Part shown: positions 20,776-33,384 of the stretch, piece after piece
Position numbering within the stretch: the stretch's first letter is position 1
How the letters are laid out: each line of letters begins with the position of its first letter
Program-made: the position numbers and the translations under genes
NCBI RefSeq assembly: GCF_048771995.1
Contig: NC_133026.1
Coordinates: 150,993,001 to 151,057,000 of the forward strand
Length of the DNA stretch: 64,000 nt
Source of the DNA: Taeniopygia guttata
Taxonomy: Eukaryota > Chordata > Aves > Passeriformes > Estrildidae
Direction of reading: 5' to 3'
The notes under the pieces: generated by a model
What the model saw: the letters and a program-made list of their open reading frames with translations, nothing else
Told to the model about the DNA's origin: nothing
Database searches by the model: none

Positions 20776-23512
20776 GTCGGTGACACCGCGGGGACGTGGG
20801 GACAGTGCCACCATGGGGGTGGTGACAGCGCGGGGACGTGGGGACAGTGCCACCATGGGGACATGGGGACAGTGACGTGGGTCGGTGACACCGCGGGGAC
20901 ATGGGGACAGTGCCACCATGGGGGTGGTGACACCGTGGGGACATGGGGACAGTGACGTGGGTCGGTGACACTGCGGGGACATGGGGACAGTGCCGCACCA
21001 TGTGGGTCGGTGCCACCATGGGGACATGGGGACAGTGCCGCACCATGTGGGGTCAGTGCCACTGTGGGGTCGGTGCCACCGTGGGGTCGGTGCCACCGTG
21101 GGGTCGGTGCCACCATGGGGTCAGTGCCACCGCGGGGACATGGGGACAGTGATGTGGGTCGATGCCACCGTGGGGACATGGGGACAGTGACGTGGGGTCG
21201 GTGACACCACGGGGACATGGGGACAGTGACATGGGTTGGTGCCACCGTGGGGTCAGTGTCACCGCGGGGACATGGGGACAGTGACACCATGGGGGTGGTG
21301 CCACCGCGGGGACGTGGGGACAGTGACGTGGGGCGGTGACACCGCGGGGACATGGGGACAGTGACACGGGTCGGTGCCACCGCGGGGATGTGGGGACAGC
21401 GCCACACCACGTGGGGCGGTGCCACCATGGGGTCAGTGCCACCGCGGGGACATGGGGACAGTGCCGCGGGTTGGTGTCACCACAGGGACCCAGTGACAGC
21501 ACCATGCTATGTGGGGCAGTGCCACCGCGGGGACGTGGGGACAGTGACATGGGTCAATGCCACCGTGGGGACAGCGCCACGCCACGTGGGGCGGTGCCAC
21601 CGCGGGGACGTGGGGACAGTGACGTGGGTTGGTGACACTGTGGGGACCTGGGGACAGTGCCACCATGGGGGGTGGTGACACCGTGGGGACATGGGGACAG
21701 CGACACGGGGTCGGTGTCACCATGGGGACATGGGGACAGTGCCACCGCAGGGTCAGTGCCACCGCGGGGACATGGGGACAGTGACGCGGGTCGGTGACAC
21801 TGCAGGGACATGGGGACAGTGCCACCATGGGGGTGGTGACACCGCGGGGACACGGGGACAGTGCCACCATGGGGGTGGTGACAGCGCAGGGACATGGGGA
21901 CAGCGCCACACCACGTGGGGCGATGACAGCGTGGGGACATGGGGACAGTGCCACCATGGGGGCGGTGCCACCGCGGGGACATGGGGACGGTGACGTGGGG
22001 TTGGTGCCACCGCGGGGACATGGGGACAGTGATGTGGGTCGGTGACACCGCGGGGACATGGGGACAGTGCCACCATGGGGGGTGGTGACAGCGCGGGGAC
22101 ATGGGGACAGCGCCATGCCATGTGGGGCGGTGACAGCGTGGGGACCTGGGGACAGTGACGTGGGTCAGTGACACCGCGGGGACATGGGGACAGTGCCACA
22201 CCATGTGGGGCAGTGGCAGCGTGGGGTCAGTGTCACCGTGGGGACATGGGGACAGTGACGTGGGGCAGTGCCACCATGGGGTCAGTGCCACCGCGGGGAC
22301 ATGGGGACAGCGCCACACCACGTGGGGCAGTGCCACCATGGGGTCAGTGCCACCGCGGGGACATGGGGACAGTGCCACCATGGGGTCGGTGACACTGCAG
22401 GGACGTGGGGACAGTGACGTGGGTCGGTGACACTGCGGGGACGTGGGGACAGTGACGTGGGGTCGGTGCCACCACGGGGACGTGGGGACAGTGACACGCC
22501 ACGTGGGGCGGTGGCAGTGTGGCTCAGTGCCACTGCGGGGACTTGGGGACAGTGACGTGGGTCGGTGCCACCGCGGGGACGTGGGGACAGTGCCGTGCCA
22601 TGTGGGTCAGTGCCACCGCGGGGACGTGGGGACAGCGCCGTGCCACGTGGGGCGGTGCCACTGCGGGGACGTGGGGACAGCACTGTGGGGTCAGTGCCAC
22701 CGCGGGGACATGGGGACAGTGATGCAGGGTCAGTGTCACCACGGGGACGTGGGGACAGTGACGTGGGTCAGTGCCACCGTGGGGGACATGGGGACAGTGA
22801 CGTGGGTCGGTGCCACCGTGGGGACATGGGGACAGTGACGTGGGTCGGTGCCACCGTGGGGACATGGGGACAGTGACGTGGGTCGGTGCCACCGCGGGGA
22901 CATGGGGACAGTGCTGCGGGGTCAGTGCCACCATGGGGACATGGGGACAGCGCCACTGGGTCAGTGCCACCATGGGGTCAGTGCCACCGCGGGGTCAGTG
23001 CCACCGTGGGGTTGGTGCCACCATGGGGTCAGTGCCACCGCGGGGACCCGGCGACGGCGCCACACCATGTGGGGCGGTGCCACCATGGGGTCGATGCCAC
23101 CGTGGGGTCGATGCCACTGCGGGTCGGTGCCACCATGGGGACCTGGTGACAGCACTGCGCCATGTGGGGCAGTGCCACCATGGGGTCGGTGCCACCATGA
23201 GGACCTGGTGACAGCGCCACGCCACGTGGGGCGGTGACAGTGCCACGTGGGGCGGTGCCACCATGGGTCAGTGCCACCACGGGTCGGTGCCACCGTGGGG
23301 ACCCGGTGACAGCACTGTGCCACACAGGGTGGTGACAGCGGGTGGGAGGTGACAGCGCCACACCACGTGGGGCGGTGACAGCGCCACACCACGCGGGGCA
23401 GTGCCACCACGGGGACCTGGTGACAGCGCCACACCACGCGGGGCAGTGACAGTGCCACACCACGCGTGTCGGTGCCACCGCAGGAGGTGACAGCGCTGTC
23501 CCCTGTCCCCAG
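20776..23512. repeat. GPT intron 3 array seeded at the donor
   Basis: The first bases of the intron, GTCGGTGACACCGCGGGGAC, are themselves the repeat unit. Variants (GTGGGTCGGTGCCACCGTGG, GGGGACATGGGGACAGTG) alternate to about 23480. GGGTCGGTG therefore recurs about 20 times as a weak donor look-alike. The array ends near CAGGAGGTGACAGCGCTGTC, just before the exon-4 acceptor. Confidence 0.85.
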
Positions 23513-23646
23513 GCGCGTACAGCGCCAGCCCCGGGCTGCAGCCGGTGCGCGAGGACGTGGCGCGGCACATCGAGCGGCGCGACGGCGGCGTCCCCGCCCG
23601 CGCCGAGGACATCTTCCTGTCGGCCGGGGCCAGCGACGCCATCGTG
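23513..23646 (+). CDS. GPT: GPT exon 4 (Gly118 completed, residues 119-162)
   Basis: Acceptor TGTCCCCAG at 23504-23512, donor GTG|GTACGG at 23647, 134 nt. It encodes [20 protein letters not shown], then RRDGG, and ends [11 protein letters not shown]. The GASDAI turn holds the phosphate of pyridoxal phosphate in this family, and RRDGG is conserved in ALTs. It starts with two bases that complete Gly118 and ends in phase 0. No copies of this exon's edges are seen in the adjacent introns. Confidence 0.96.
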
Positions 23647-24535
23647 GTACGGGGACGGGGGTCACCGCCGTGTCACCACCCCTGTGTCACCTGTCACTGC
23701 CCTGTCACCTCCCTGCCATCCCTGCCATCCTTGTGACCGCCATGTCACTGCCGTGTCACCACTGTGTCACTGCCCTGCCACCTGCCACCACCTCTGCCAC
23801 CACCTCTGCCACCACCCTGTCACCACCCTCCCACCATCTCTGCCACCACCATGCCACCTCTGTGTCACCACCCCTGTCACCTCCCTGCCACCACCATGTC
23901 ACCACCCTGCAACCACTGTGCCACCACCTCTGCCACCACTGTGTCACCACCCTCCCACCATCTCTGTCACCACCATGCCACCACCCCTGTCACCACCCCT
24001 GTCACCTCCCTGCCACCACCGTGTCACCACCGTGTCACCACCCTGCCACCTCTATGTCACCACCCTGCAAACACTGTGTCACCACCTCTGCCACCGCCCT
24101 GTCACCGCCCCTGTCACCTGTCACCACCCTGCCACCACCTCTGCCACCGTTGTGCCACCTCCCTGCCACCACTGTGTCACCTCCTCTGCCACTGCTCTGT
24201 CACCACCCTGCCATCACCTCTGTCACTGCCCTGTCACCTCCCTGCCATCCCTGTCACCACCCTGCCACTACCCCTGCCACCATCTCTGTCACCACCCCTG
24301 TCACCATCTCTGTCACCACTGTGTCACCACCCTTCCACCTCCATGTCACCGTCCCTGCCACCACTGTGCCACCACCTCTGTCACCACCCTGCCACCATCC
24401 TGTCATCGCCCTGCCACCACCCTGTCACCACCTCTGTCACCACCTCCCTGCCACCACCGTGTCACCACCCCTGTCACCACTCTGCCACCACCCTGCCACC
24501 ACCGTGCCACTGCCTCGGGGACATCCGGGCGCGCT
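23647..24535. repeat. GPT intron 4, CACCACCCTGCCACC array
   Basis: Degenerate units of TGTCACCACCCTGCCACCAC with 10-12 bp sub-units, purely C/A/T-rich. No exon-like segment is visible. Confidence 0.85.
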
Positions 24536-25100
24536 GCCACCTCCTGGGGCCGTTCCCACGGCGGGCGGTGACAAAGGGTGACAAAGGGTGACAAAGGGTG
24601 ACAAAGGGTGACAAAGGGACCTTTGTGCTGCTCTTGGCACCAGGAGCGGAGCCGAGGGGGTGGTGGCACCGTGTCCTGGTGTCCCCACGCCTCCCCGGGG
24701 ACACTGCCAGCTCAGCGGGGGTGGTGGCACCGTGTCCTCGGTGTCCCCACGCCTCCCTGGGGACACTGCCAGCTCAGCGGGGGTGGTGGCACCGTGTCCT
24801 CGGTGTCCCCACGCCTCCCTGGGGACACTGCCAGCTCAGCGGGGGTGGTGGCACCGTGTCCTCGGTGTCCCCACGCCTCCCTGGGGACACTGCCAGCTCA
24901 GCGGGGGTGGTGGCACCGTGTCCTCGGTGTCCCCACGCCTCCCTGGGGACACTGCCAGCTCAGCGGGGGTGGTGGCACCGTGTCCTGGTGTCCCCACGCC
25001 TCCCTGGGGACACTGCCAGCTCAGCGGGGGTGGTGGCACCGTGTCCTCGGTGTCCCCACGCCTCCCTGGGGACACTGCCAGCTCCCTTGGTGGTGGCACC
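24536..25100. repeat. GPT intron 4, GGGTGACAAA run and 61-bp minisatellite
   Basis: A GGGTGACAAA run (24566-24620) is followed by about 40 bp of mixed sequence. Then come about seven copies of a 60-61 bp unit containing CTGCCAGCTCAGCGGGGGTG and GTGGCACCGTGTCCTCGGTG. The copies are nearly identical, so this is the youngest-looking array in the window. From 25100 to 25200 the sequence is mixed, with no feature. Confidence 0.85.
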
Positions 25101-25199
25101 GCGGTGTCCCCAAGGCCGGCTGTGGTTGCCGTGGTGACGGTGGCCCCAAGTTCCTGTCCCCTCCTTGTCCCCTCCTTGTCCCCGTGCCCACCCCAACCA

Positions 25200-25883
25200 T
25201 GTCCCCGTGACGTCCCCGTGACCACCCCACGATGTCCCCTCGTTGTCCCCTCAATTTCCTGATTGCCACCCCACTATGTCCCCTGATTGTCCCCTCAATG
25301 TCCTGATTGCCACCCCACGGTGTCCCCTCGCTGTCCCCTCCATGCCCCAATTTCCACCCCCCCGATTGTCCCCTGATTGTCCCCTCAATGTCCTGATTGC
25401 CACCCCCTCAGTGTCCCCTCACTGTCCCCTCACTGTCCCCTCAGTGTCCCCTCCATGTCCCAACTCCCACCCCCCGATTGTCCCCTCAGTGTCCCCTCAG
25501 TGCCCCCCATCCCACCCCCTGACTGTCCCCATCCTCTCCTCTCCCTGTCCCCTCCATGTCCCAAATCCCACCCCCCAACTGTCCCCTGATTGTCCCCTCA
25601 GTGTCCCACATCCCACCCCACAATTGTCCCCTGATTTTCCCCTCCATGTCCCAGTTTCCATCCTGTGACTGTCCCCACATTGTTCCCTGATTGTCCCCTC
25701 AGTGTCCCCCATCCCACTCCATGATTGTCCCCTCAGTGTCCCACATCCGAACCCCTGAGTGTCCCCTGATTTTCCCCTCCATGTCCCAGTTTCCATCCTG
25801 TGATTGTCCCCTCAGTGTCCCCCATCCCATGACCCGATTGTCCCCTGATTGTCCCCTCAGTGTCCCCATTTTGGTGTCCCCAG
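25200..25883. repeat. GPT intron 4, GATTGTCCCCTCAGTGTCCC array
   Basis: Units of TGATTGTCCCCTCAGTGTCC are joined to CCATGTCCCAATTTCCATCC and CCACATCCCACCCC blocks. The same array resumes between exon-5 head copies at about 26326-27000. CCCCTCAG strings give weak acceptor look-alikes. Confidence 0.8.
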
Positions 25884-27098
25884 ACGATGCTGAAGCTGCT
25901 GGTGTGGGGCTCTGGCCCGTCCCGCACGGGGGTGCTGATCCCCATCCCGCAGTACCCGCTGTACTCGGGGGGCTGTCCCCTGATGTCCCCCCACTCTCGG
26001 TGTCCCCAGACGATGCTGAAGCTGCTGGTGTGGGGCTCGGGCCCGTCCCGCACGGGGGTGCTGATCCCCATCCCATGACACAATTGTCCCCTGATGTCCC
26101 CCCATTTTGGTGTCCCCAGACGATGCTGAAGCTGCTGGTGTGGGGCTCGGGCCCGTCCCGCACGGGGGTGCTGATCCCGATCCCGCAGTACCCGCTGTAC
26201 TCGATGGGGCCATGCCCTCAGTGTCCCCTGATGTCCCCCCACTCTCGGTGTCCCCAGACGATGCTGAAGCTGCTGGTGTGGGGCTCGGGCTCGTCCCGCA
26301 CGGGGGTGCTGATCCCCATCCCGCATTGTCCCCTCAGTGTCCCCTCAGTGTCCCCCATCCCATCCTGTGACTGTCCCCTGATTGTCTCCTCCATGTCCCA
26401 ATTCCCACCCCCTGATTGTCCCCTGATTGTCCCCTCAGTGTCCCACATCCAAATCCCTGAGTGTCCCCTGATTGTCCCCTCCATGTCCCAATTTCCATCC
26501 TGTGATTGTGCCCTCAGTGTCCCCTCACTGTCCCCCCAGTGTCCCCCATCCCACGCCCCAATTGTCCCCTGATTTTCCCCTCCATGTCCCAGTTTCCATC
26601 CTGTGATTGTCCCCACATGGTCCCCTCCATGTTCCAATTCCCACCCCCCGATTGTCCCCTCAGTGTCCCCGCAGTGTCACCACAGTGTCCCCATCCTCTC
26701 CTCTCCCTGTCCCCTCCATGTGCCCCATCCCACCCCCCGATTGTCCCCTGATTTTCCCCTCCATGTCCCAATTTCCATCCTGTGATTGTCCCCACATTGT
26801 CCCCCCAGTGTCCCCTCAATGTCCCCCATCCCATGACACGATTGTCCCCCGATTGTCCCCTCAGTGTCCCACATCCCACCCCCTGATTGTCCCCTCCATG
26901 TCCCCCATCCCACCCCACGATTGTCCCCTGATTTTCCCCTCCATGTCCCAGTTTCCATCCTGTGATTGTCCCCTCAGTGTCCCCTCAGTGTCCCCACTCT
27001 CGGTGTCCCCAGACGATGCTGAAGCTGCTGGTGTGGGGCTCGGGCTCCTCCCGCACGGGGGTGCTGATCCCCATCCCGCAGTACCCGCTGTGCTCGGG
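25884..27098 (+). repeat. Five copies of the acceptor and head of GPT exon 5
   Basis: Copies start at 25884, 26010, 26120, 26258 and 27013, each after TCCCCAG or TGTCCCCAG. They cover the first 67-86 nt of exon 5 (ACGATGCTGAAGCTGCTGGT up to CAGTACCCGCTGTACTCG). Two stop short at CCCATCCC. The copy at 27013 lies exactly 126 nt before the true exon start and is in frame with it, with no stop between. Substitutions (TCTGGCCC, TCGGGCTC, GTGCTCG) separate the copies. Confidence 0.95.
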
Positions 27099-27138
27099 GG
27101 GCTGTCCCCTGATGTCCCCATTCTCCTGCTGTCCCCAG

Positions 27139-27382
27139 ACGATGCTGAAGCTGCTGGTGTGGGGCTCGGGCCCGTCCCGCACGGGGGTGCTGATCCCGAT
27201 CCCGCAGTACCCGCTGTACTCGGCGGCGCTGGCCGAGCTGGACGCGGTCTCTCTCGGGTACCTGCTGAACGAGGAGCGCCGCTGGGCTCTGGACGTGGCC
27301 GAGCTGCGCCGGGCGCTGAGCGAGGGGCGGCGGCGCTGCTGCCCCCGAGTGCTCTGCATCATCAACCCCGGCAACCCCACCG
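27139..27382 (+). CDS. GPT: GPT exon 5 (residues 163-243 plus split Gly244)
   Basis: Acceptor TGTCCCCAG at 27130-27138, donor CACCG|GTACCC at 27383, 244 nt, phase 0 to phase 1. It encodes [20 protein letters not shown], then [14 protein letters not shown], a helix region with [16 protein letters not shown], and the loop [20 protein letters not shown] and NPGNPTG are signature segments of alanine aminotransferases; the latter contacts the cofactor ring. It is the longest coding exon and corresponds closely to human ALT1. Confidence 0.96.
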
Positions 27383-28702
27383 GTACCCGCTGTGGGGCGG
27401 GGGTGTGGGGTGGGGGTGGGATCTGTGGGATGGGATCCATGGGGTGGGATATGTGGGGTGGGATCTGTGGGGCAGGGGATTTGTGGGGTGGGGGGGGATG
27501 TGGGATCTGTGGGGTTTGTGGGGTGCAGAATGTGGGGTGGGGGATGTGGGGTGCCATCTGTGGGGTTTGTGGGGTGCAGAATGTGGGGCAGGATATGTGG
27601 GGTTTGTGGGGTGGGGGATGTGGGGTGGGGGGTTTGGGGAGTGGGGGGTGGGATCTGTGGGTGGGATCTGTGGGGTGCGGAATGTGGGGTGGGATATGTG
27701 GGGTGGGATATCTGAGGTGGGATCCATGGGATGGGATAGCACACCTGGGGTGGGATCTGTGGGGTGGGGGATGTGGGGTCTGTGGGGTGCAGAATGTGGG
27801 GTGGGATCTGTGGGGTTTGTGGGGTGGGATATGTGGGGTGGGATCTATGGGGTTGGATATGTGGGGTGGGATGTGTGGAGTGGGATATGTGGGGTGGGAT
27901 ATGTGGGGTTTATAGGGTGTGGAATGTGGGGCAGGATATGTGGGGTTTGTGGGGTGTGGGGTTTTTGGGGTGGGATATGTGGGGTTTGTGGGGTGCGGAA
28001 TGTGGGGTGGGATCCGAGGGGTGGGATATGTGGGGTGGGATATGTGGGGTTTGTGGGGTGGGATCTGTGGGGTGGGATCTGTGGGGTGGGATATCTGAGG
28101 TGGGATCCATGGGGTGGGATCCATGGGGCAGATCCATGGGGTGGAATCCATGGGGTTGGATATTTGAGGTGGGATCCATGGAATCCATGGGGTGGATCCA
28201 TGGGATGGGATCCATGGGGTGGGATCCATGGGATGGGATCCATGGGGTGGGATCCATGGGGCGGATCCATGGGGTGAGATATCTGAGGTGGGATCCATGG
28301 GATGGTGTATCTGAGGTGGGATATCTCAGGTGGGATCCATGGGGTCTATGGGGTGAATCCATGGGATAGGATCCATGGGGTGGGATCTATGGGGTAGGAC
28401 ATCTGAGGTGGGATCCAAGGGGTGGGATCCATGGGGCGGATCCATGGGGTGGGATCCATGGGGTGAAATCCATGGGGTGGGATATCTGAGGTGGGATATC
28501 TGAGGTGGGATCCATGGGATCTGTGGGATGGGATCCATGGGATGGGATCCATGGGATGGGATATCTGAGGTGGGATCCATGGGGTGGGATCCATGGGGCA
28601 GATCTATGGGGCAGATCCATGGGGCAGATCCATGGGGCAGATCTATGGGGCAGATCCATGGGGCGGCTCCGTGGGGCAGGATCCGACCCCGTCCCACCCC
28701 AG
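27383..28702. repeat. GPT intron 5, GTGGGGTGGGATCTGTGGGG array
   Basis: From about 20 bp after the donor, units of GGTGGGATATGTGGGGTTTG run to about 28130. They then grade into GGTGGGATCCATGGGGCAGA units. The + strand is strongly G-rich. About 30 bp of mixed sequence (CCGACCCCGTCCCACCCCAG) precedes the acceptor at 28702. Confidence 0.85.
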
Positions 28703-28782
28703 GCCAGGTGCAGAGCCGGGAGTGCATCGAGGACGTCATCAGGTTCGCCTTCGAGGAGAAGCTGTTCCTCATGGCCGACGAG
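28703..28782 (+). CDS. GPT: GPT exon 6 (residues 245-270)
   Basis: Acceptor CACCCCAG at 28695-28702, donor GAG|GTGGGG at 28783, 80 nt. Two bases complete Gly244, then [19 protein letters not shown] and LFLMADE follow, ending in phase 0. Asp269 in ADEVY corresponds to the aspartate that pairs with the pyridine nitrogen of PLP in fold-type I aminotransferases. Confidence 0.96.
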
Positions 28783-28901
28783 GTGGGGCGAGGTCCATCC
28801 CCCCAAAAATCCCGGAAAACTTTGGGAAAACCCCGGAAAAACCCGGAAAAACCCCGGAAAAACCCCGGAAAAACCCCGGGATGTCCTCTGGGCCACCGCA
28901 G
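28783..28901. other. GPT intron 6, the only short intron
   Basis: A 119-nt intron with a small AACCCCGGAAAA repeat in the middle, ending GGCCACCGCAG. It shows the scale mammalian GPT introns normally have; the other nine coding introns here run from about 1.3 to 5.6 kb. Confidence 0.9.
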
Positions 28902-29038
28902 GTGTACCAGGACAACGTCTACGCCGAGGGTTCCACCTTCCACTCCTTCAAGAAGGTCCTGATGGAGATGGGGCCGCCCTACGCGGACTCGGTGGAGTTG
29001 GCCTCCTTCCACTCCATCTCCAAGGGCTTCATGGGAGA
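28902..29038 (+). CDS. GPT: GPT exon 7 (residues 271-315), PLP lysine exon
   Basis: Acceptor CCACCGCAG, donor GA|GTGAGT at 29039, 137 nt, ending in phase 2. It encodes [30 protein letters not shown] and [14 protein letters not shown]. Tyr272 follows the PLP aspartate, and Lys311 in HSISKGF is the lysine that forms the Schiff base with PLP. The human equivalent reads HSTSKGYMGE. All active-site residues that this exon should hold are present. Confidence 0.96.
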
Positions 29039-31670
29039 GTGAGTGCCGGGAACGCCGGGAACGGGATGGAGATGTCACCTCCACCCCATGGATCTCCTGG
29101 ATGGGATGGAGATGTCACCACCACCCCATGGATCTCCTGGATTGGGGATGGAGATGTCACCTCCCCGTGGGTCTGCTGGGGGTGGGATTGGGGTCATGAG
29201 TGGGATGGAGGTGCCACCACCCCATGGATCTTCTGAGGTTGGGATTGGGGTCATGGATTGGGGATGTCACCACCACCCCATGGATGTCATGGATGGGGAT
29301 GGAGATGTCACCTCCACCCCATGGATCTCCTGGGGGTGGGGATGGAGGTGTCACCTCCACCCCATGGATCTCCTGGGGGTGGGGTTGGGGTCATGGATGG
29401 GATGGAGATGTCACCACCACCCCATGGATCTCCTGGATATGGGATGGAGATGTCACCTCCACCCCATGGATGTCATGGGTTGGGGATGGAGATGTCACCT
29501 CCACCCCATGGATCTCCTGGATTGGTCTTGGAGGTGTCACCTCCACCCCATGGATCTCCTGGATTGGGGATGGAGATGTCACCACCCCATGGATCTCCTG
29601 GATTGGGGGTGGAGATGTCACCTCCACCCCATGGATCTCCTGGATTGGGGATGGAGATGTCACCACCACCCCATGGATGTCACGGGTTGGGGATGGAGAT
29701 GTCACCACCATTCCATGGATCTCATGGATATGGGATGGAGATGTCACCACCCCATGGATCTCCTTGGGGTGGGATTGGGGTCATGGATTGGGGATGTCAC
29801 CACCACCCCATGGATGTCATGGATTGGGGATGGAGATGTCACCACCACCCCATGGATCTCCTGAGATTGGGGTTGGGGTCATGGATGGGATGGAGATGTC
29901 ACCACCACCCCATGGATGTCACGGGTTGGAGATGTCACCTCCACCCCATGGATCTCCTGGATTGGGGATGGAGATGTCACCTCCACCCCATGGATGTCAT
30001 GGATTGGGGATGGAGATGTCATCACCATCCCATGGATTGCATGGGATGGGGTTGGAGATGTCACCTCCACCCCATGGATCTGCTGGGGGTGGGGCTGGAG
30101 ATGTCACCTCCACCCCATGGATCTCCTGGGGTTGGGGTTGGGGTTATGGATGGGATGGACATGTCACCACCACCCCATAGATGTCATGGGATGGGATGGA
30201 GATCTCACCTCCACCCCATGGATGTCATGAGACGGGGATGGAGATGTCACCACCACCCCATGGATCTCCTGGGGGTGGGATTGGGGTCATGGATTGGGGA
30301 TGGAGATGTCACCACCAGCCCATGGATCTCCTGGATTGGGGATGGAGATGTCACCTCCACCCCATGGATGTCATGGATGGGATGGAGATGTCATCTCCAT
30401 GGATCTCCTGGGGGTGGGATTGGGGTCATGGATGGGATGGAGATGTCACCACCACCCCATAGATGTCATGGGATGGGATGGAGATGTCACCTCCACCCCA
30501 TGGATGTCATGGATTGGGGATGGAGATGTCACCTCCACCCCATGGATCTCCTGGATTGGGGATGGAGATGTCACCTCCCCATGGATCTTCTGGATTGGGG
30601 ACTGGGGTCATGGATGGGGTGGAGATGTCATCACCACCCCATGGATCTCTTGGATTGGGGATGGAGATGTCACCTCCACCCCATGGATCTCCTGGATATG
30701 GGATGGAGATGTCACCACCCCATGGATCTCCTGGGGGTGGGGTTGGAGTCATGGATTTGGGATGGAGATGTCACCTCCACCCCATGGATGTCATGGATTG
30801 GGGATGGAGATGTCACCACCATCCCGTGGATCTCCTGGATTGGGGATGGAGATGTCACCTCCACCCCATGGATCTCCTGGGGGTGGGATAGAGATGTCAC
30901 CTCCAGCCCATGGATCTCCTGGGGGTGGGATTGGGGTCATGGATGGGATGGAGATGTCACCTCCACTCCATGGATGTCATGGGATGGGGATGGAGATGTC
31001 ACCACCACCCCATGGATCTCCTGGGATGGGGATGGAGATGTCACCTCCACCCCATGGATGTCATGGGATGGGATGGAGATGTCACCACCACCCCGTGGAT
31101 CTCCTGGATTGGGGATGGAGATGTCACCTCCACCCCATGGATGTCATGGATGGGGATGGAGATGTCACCACCCCATGGATCTCCTGGATTGGGATGGAGA
31201 TGTCATCACCACCCCATGGTTGTCATGGATTGGGGTTGGAGATGTCACCACCCCATGGATGTCATGGGATGGGGATGGAGATGTCACCACCACCCCATGG
31301 ATCTCCTGGGGGTGGGATTGGGGTCATGGATGGGGATGGAGATGTCACCTCCACCCCATGGATCTCCTGGATTGGGGATGGAGATGTCACCTCCACCCCA
31401 TGGATCTCCTGGGACGGGGTTGGGGATGGAGATGTCACCTCCACCCCATGGATCTCCTGGATTGGGGATGGAGATGTCACCACCACCCCATGGATCTCCT
31501 GGGGGTGGGATTGGGGTCATGGATTGGGGATGGAGATGTCACCTCCACCCCATGGATGTCATGGATGGGATGGAGGTGTCACCACCACCCCATGGATCTC
31601 CTGAATTGGGGATGGAGATGTCACCACCCAATGGATCTCCTGGGGTTGGGGTTGGGGATGTCACCTCCAC
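29039..31670. repeat. GPT intron 7, GATGTCACCTCCACCCCATG array
   Basis: A unit of about 42 bp, GGGGATGGAGATGTCACCTC + CACCCCATGGATCTCCTGGATT, starts 25 bp after the donor and repeats about 60 times. Longer variants contain GGGGTTGGGGTCATGGATG. The histidine/proline/methionine-rich frames in it are artefacts. Confidence 0.9.
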
Positions 31671-33300
31671 CCCATGGGTCCATCTCCATAGGTTCCCATC
31701 CATGGATTCCACCCATGGATCCTTCTCCATAGATTCCCACCCATGGATTCCCATCCATGGGTCCTTCTCCATAGGTTCCCATCCATGGGTCCTTCTCCAT
31801 AGGTTCCCATCCATGGATTCCATCCATGGGTCCTTCTCCATAGGTTCCCATCCATGGCTCCTTCTCCATAGGTTCCCATCCATGGCTCCTTCTCCATAGG
31901 TTCCCATCCATGGGTCCTTCTCCATAGGTTCCCATCCATGGATCCATCTCCATAGGTTCCCACCCATGGATCCTTCTCCATAGGTTCCCATCCATGGGTC
32001 CTTCTCCAAAGGTTCCCACCCATGGATTCCCATCCCAAATCCCCATCCATGGATCCCAGTCCACGGATCCTTCTCCATCGGTTCCCACCCATGGGTCCTT
32101 CTCCATAGGTTCCCATTAATGGATTCCATCCATGGGTCCTTCTCCATAGGTTCCCATCCATGGATTCCCATCCCAAATCCCCATCCATAGGTTCCCATCC
32201 ATGGGTCCTTCTCCATAGGTTCCCATCCATGGATTCCACCCAGGGGTCCTTCTCCATAGGTTCCCATCCATGGGTCCTTCTCCATAGGTTCCCATCCATG
32301 GATTCCATCCATGGGTCCTTCTCCATAGGTTCCCATCCATGGATTCCACCCAGGGGTCCTTCTCCATAGGTTCCCATCCATGGGTCCTTCTCCATAGGTT
32401 CCCATCCATGGGTCCTTCTCCATAGGTTCCCATCCATGGATTCCATCCATGGGTCCTTCTCCATAGGTTCCCATCCATGGATTCCACCCAGGGGTCCTTC
32501 TCCATAGGTTCCCATCCATGGGTCCTTCTCCATAGGTTCCCACCCATGGATCCTTCTCCATAGGTTCCCATCCATGGATTCCATCCATGGATCCTTCTCC
32601 ATAGGTTCCCACCCATGGGTCCTTCTCCATAGGTTCCCACCCATGGATCCTTCTCCATAGGTTCCCATCCATGGATCCCACCCATGGATCCTTCTCCATA
32701 GGTTCCTATCCATGGATTCCATCCATGGATCCTTCTCCATAGGTTCCTATCCATGGATTCCATCCATGGATCCTTCTCCATAGGTTCCCATCCATGGATT
32801 CCATCCATGGATCCTTCTCCATAGGTTCCCATCCATGGATTCCACCCATGGGTCCTTCTCTATAGGTTTCCACCCATGGGTCCTTCTCCATAGGTTCCCA
32901 CCCATGGGTCCTTCTCCATAGGTTCCCACCCATGGGTCCTTCTCCATAGGTTTCCACCCATGGGTCCTTCTCCATAGGTTCCCATCCATGGGTCCTTCTC
33001 CATAGGTTCCCACCCATGGGACCTTCTCCATAGGTTCCCATCCATGGATTCCATCCATGGATCCTTCTCCATAGGTTCCCATCCATGGATTCCATCCATG
33101 GATCCTTCTCCATAGGTTCCCACCCATGGATCCTTCTCCATAGGTTCCCACCCATGGGTCCTTCTCCATAGGTTCCCATCCATGGATTCCCATCCATGGG
33201 TCCTTCTCCATAGGTTCCCACCCATGGGTCCTTCTCCATAGGTTCCCACCCATGGGTCCTTCTCCATAGGTTCCCACCCATGGATTCCCATCCCAAATCC
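31671..33300. repeat. GPT intron 7, TCCTTCTCCATAGGTTCCCA array
   Basis: Units of 25-45 bp with a constant CCTTCTCCATAGGTTCCCAT core and a variable CCATGGATTCC tail, about 45 copies. The core resembles a 3' splice site (TTCTCCATAG|G), so it adds many acceptor look-alikes in front of exon 8. Confidence 0.88.
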
Positions 33301-33384
33301 CACCCACAGATCCCACCCCACCCCATCCCCGTCCTCCTTCCCACCAATTTCCGACGTTTCCGATGGGACATTCCCGCCCCACAG

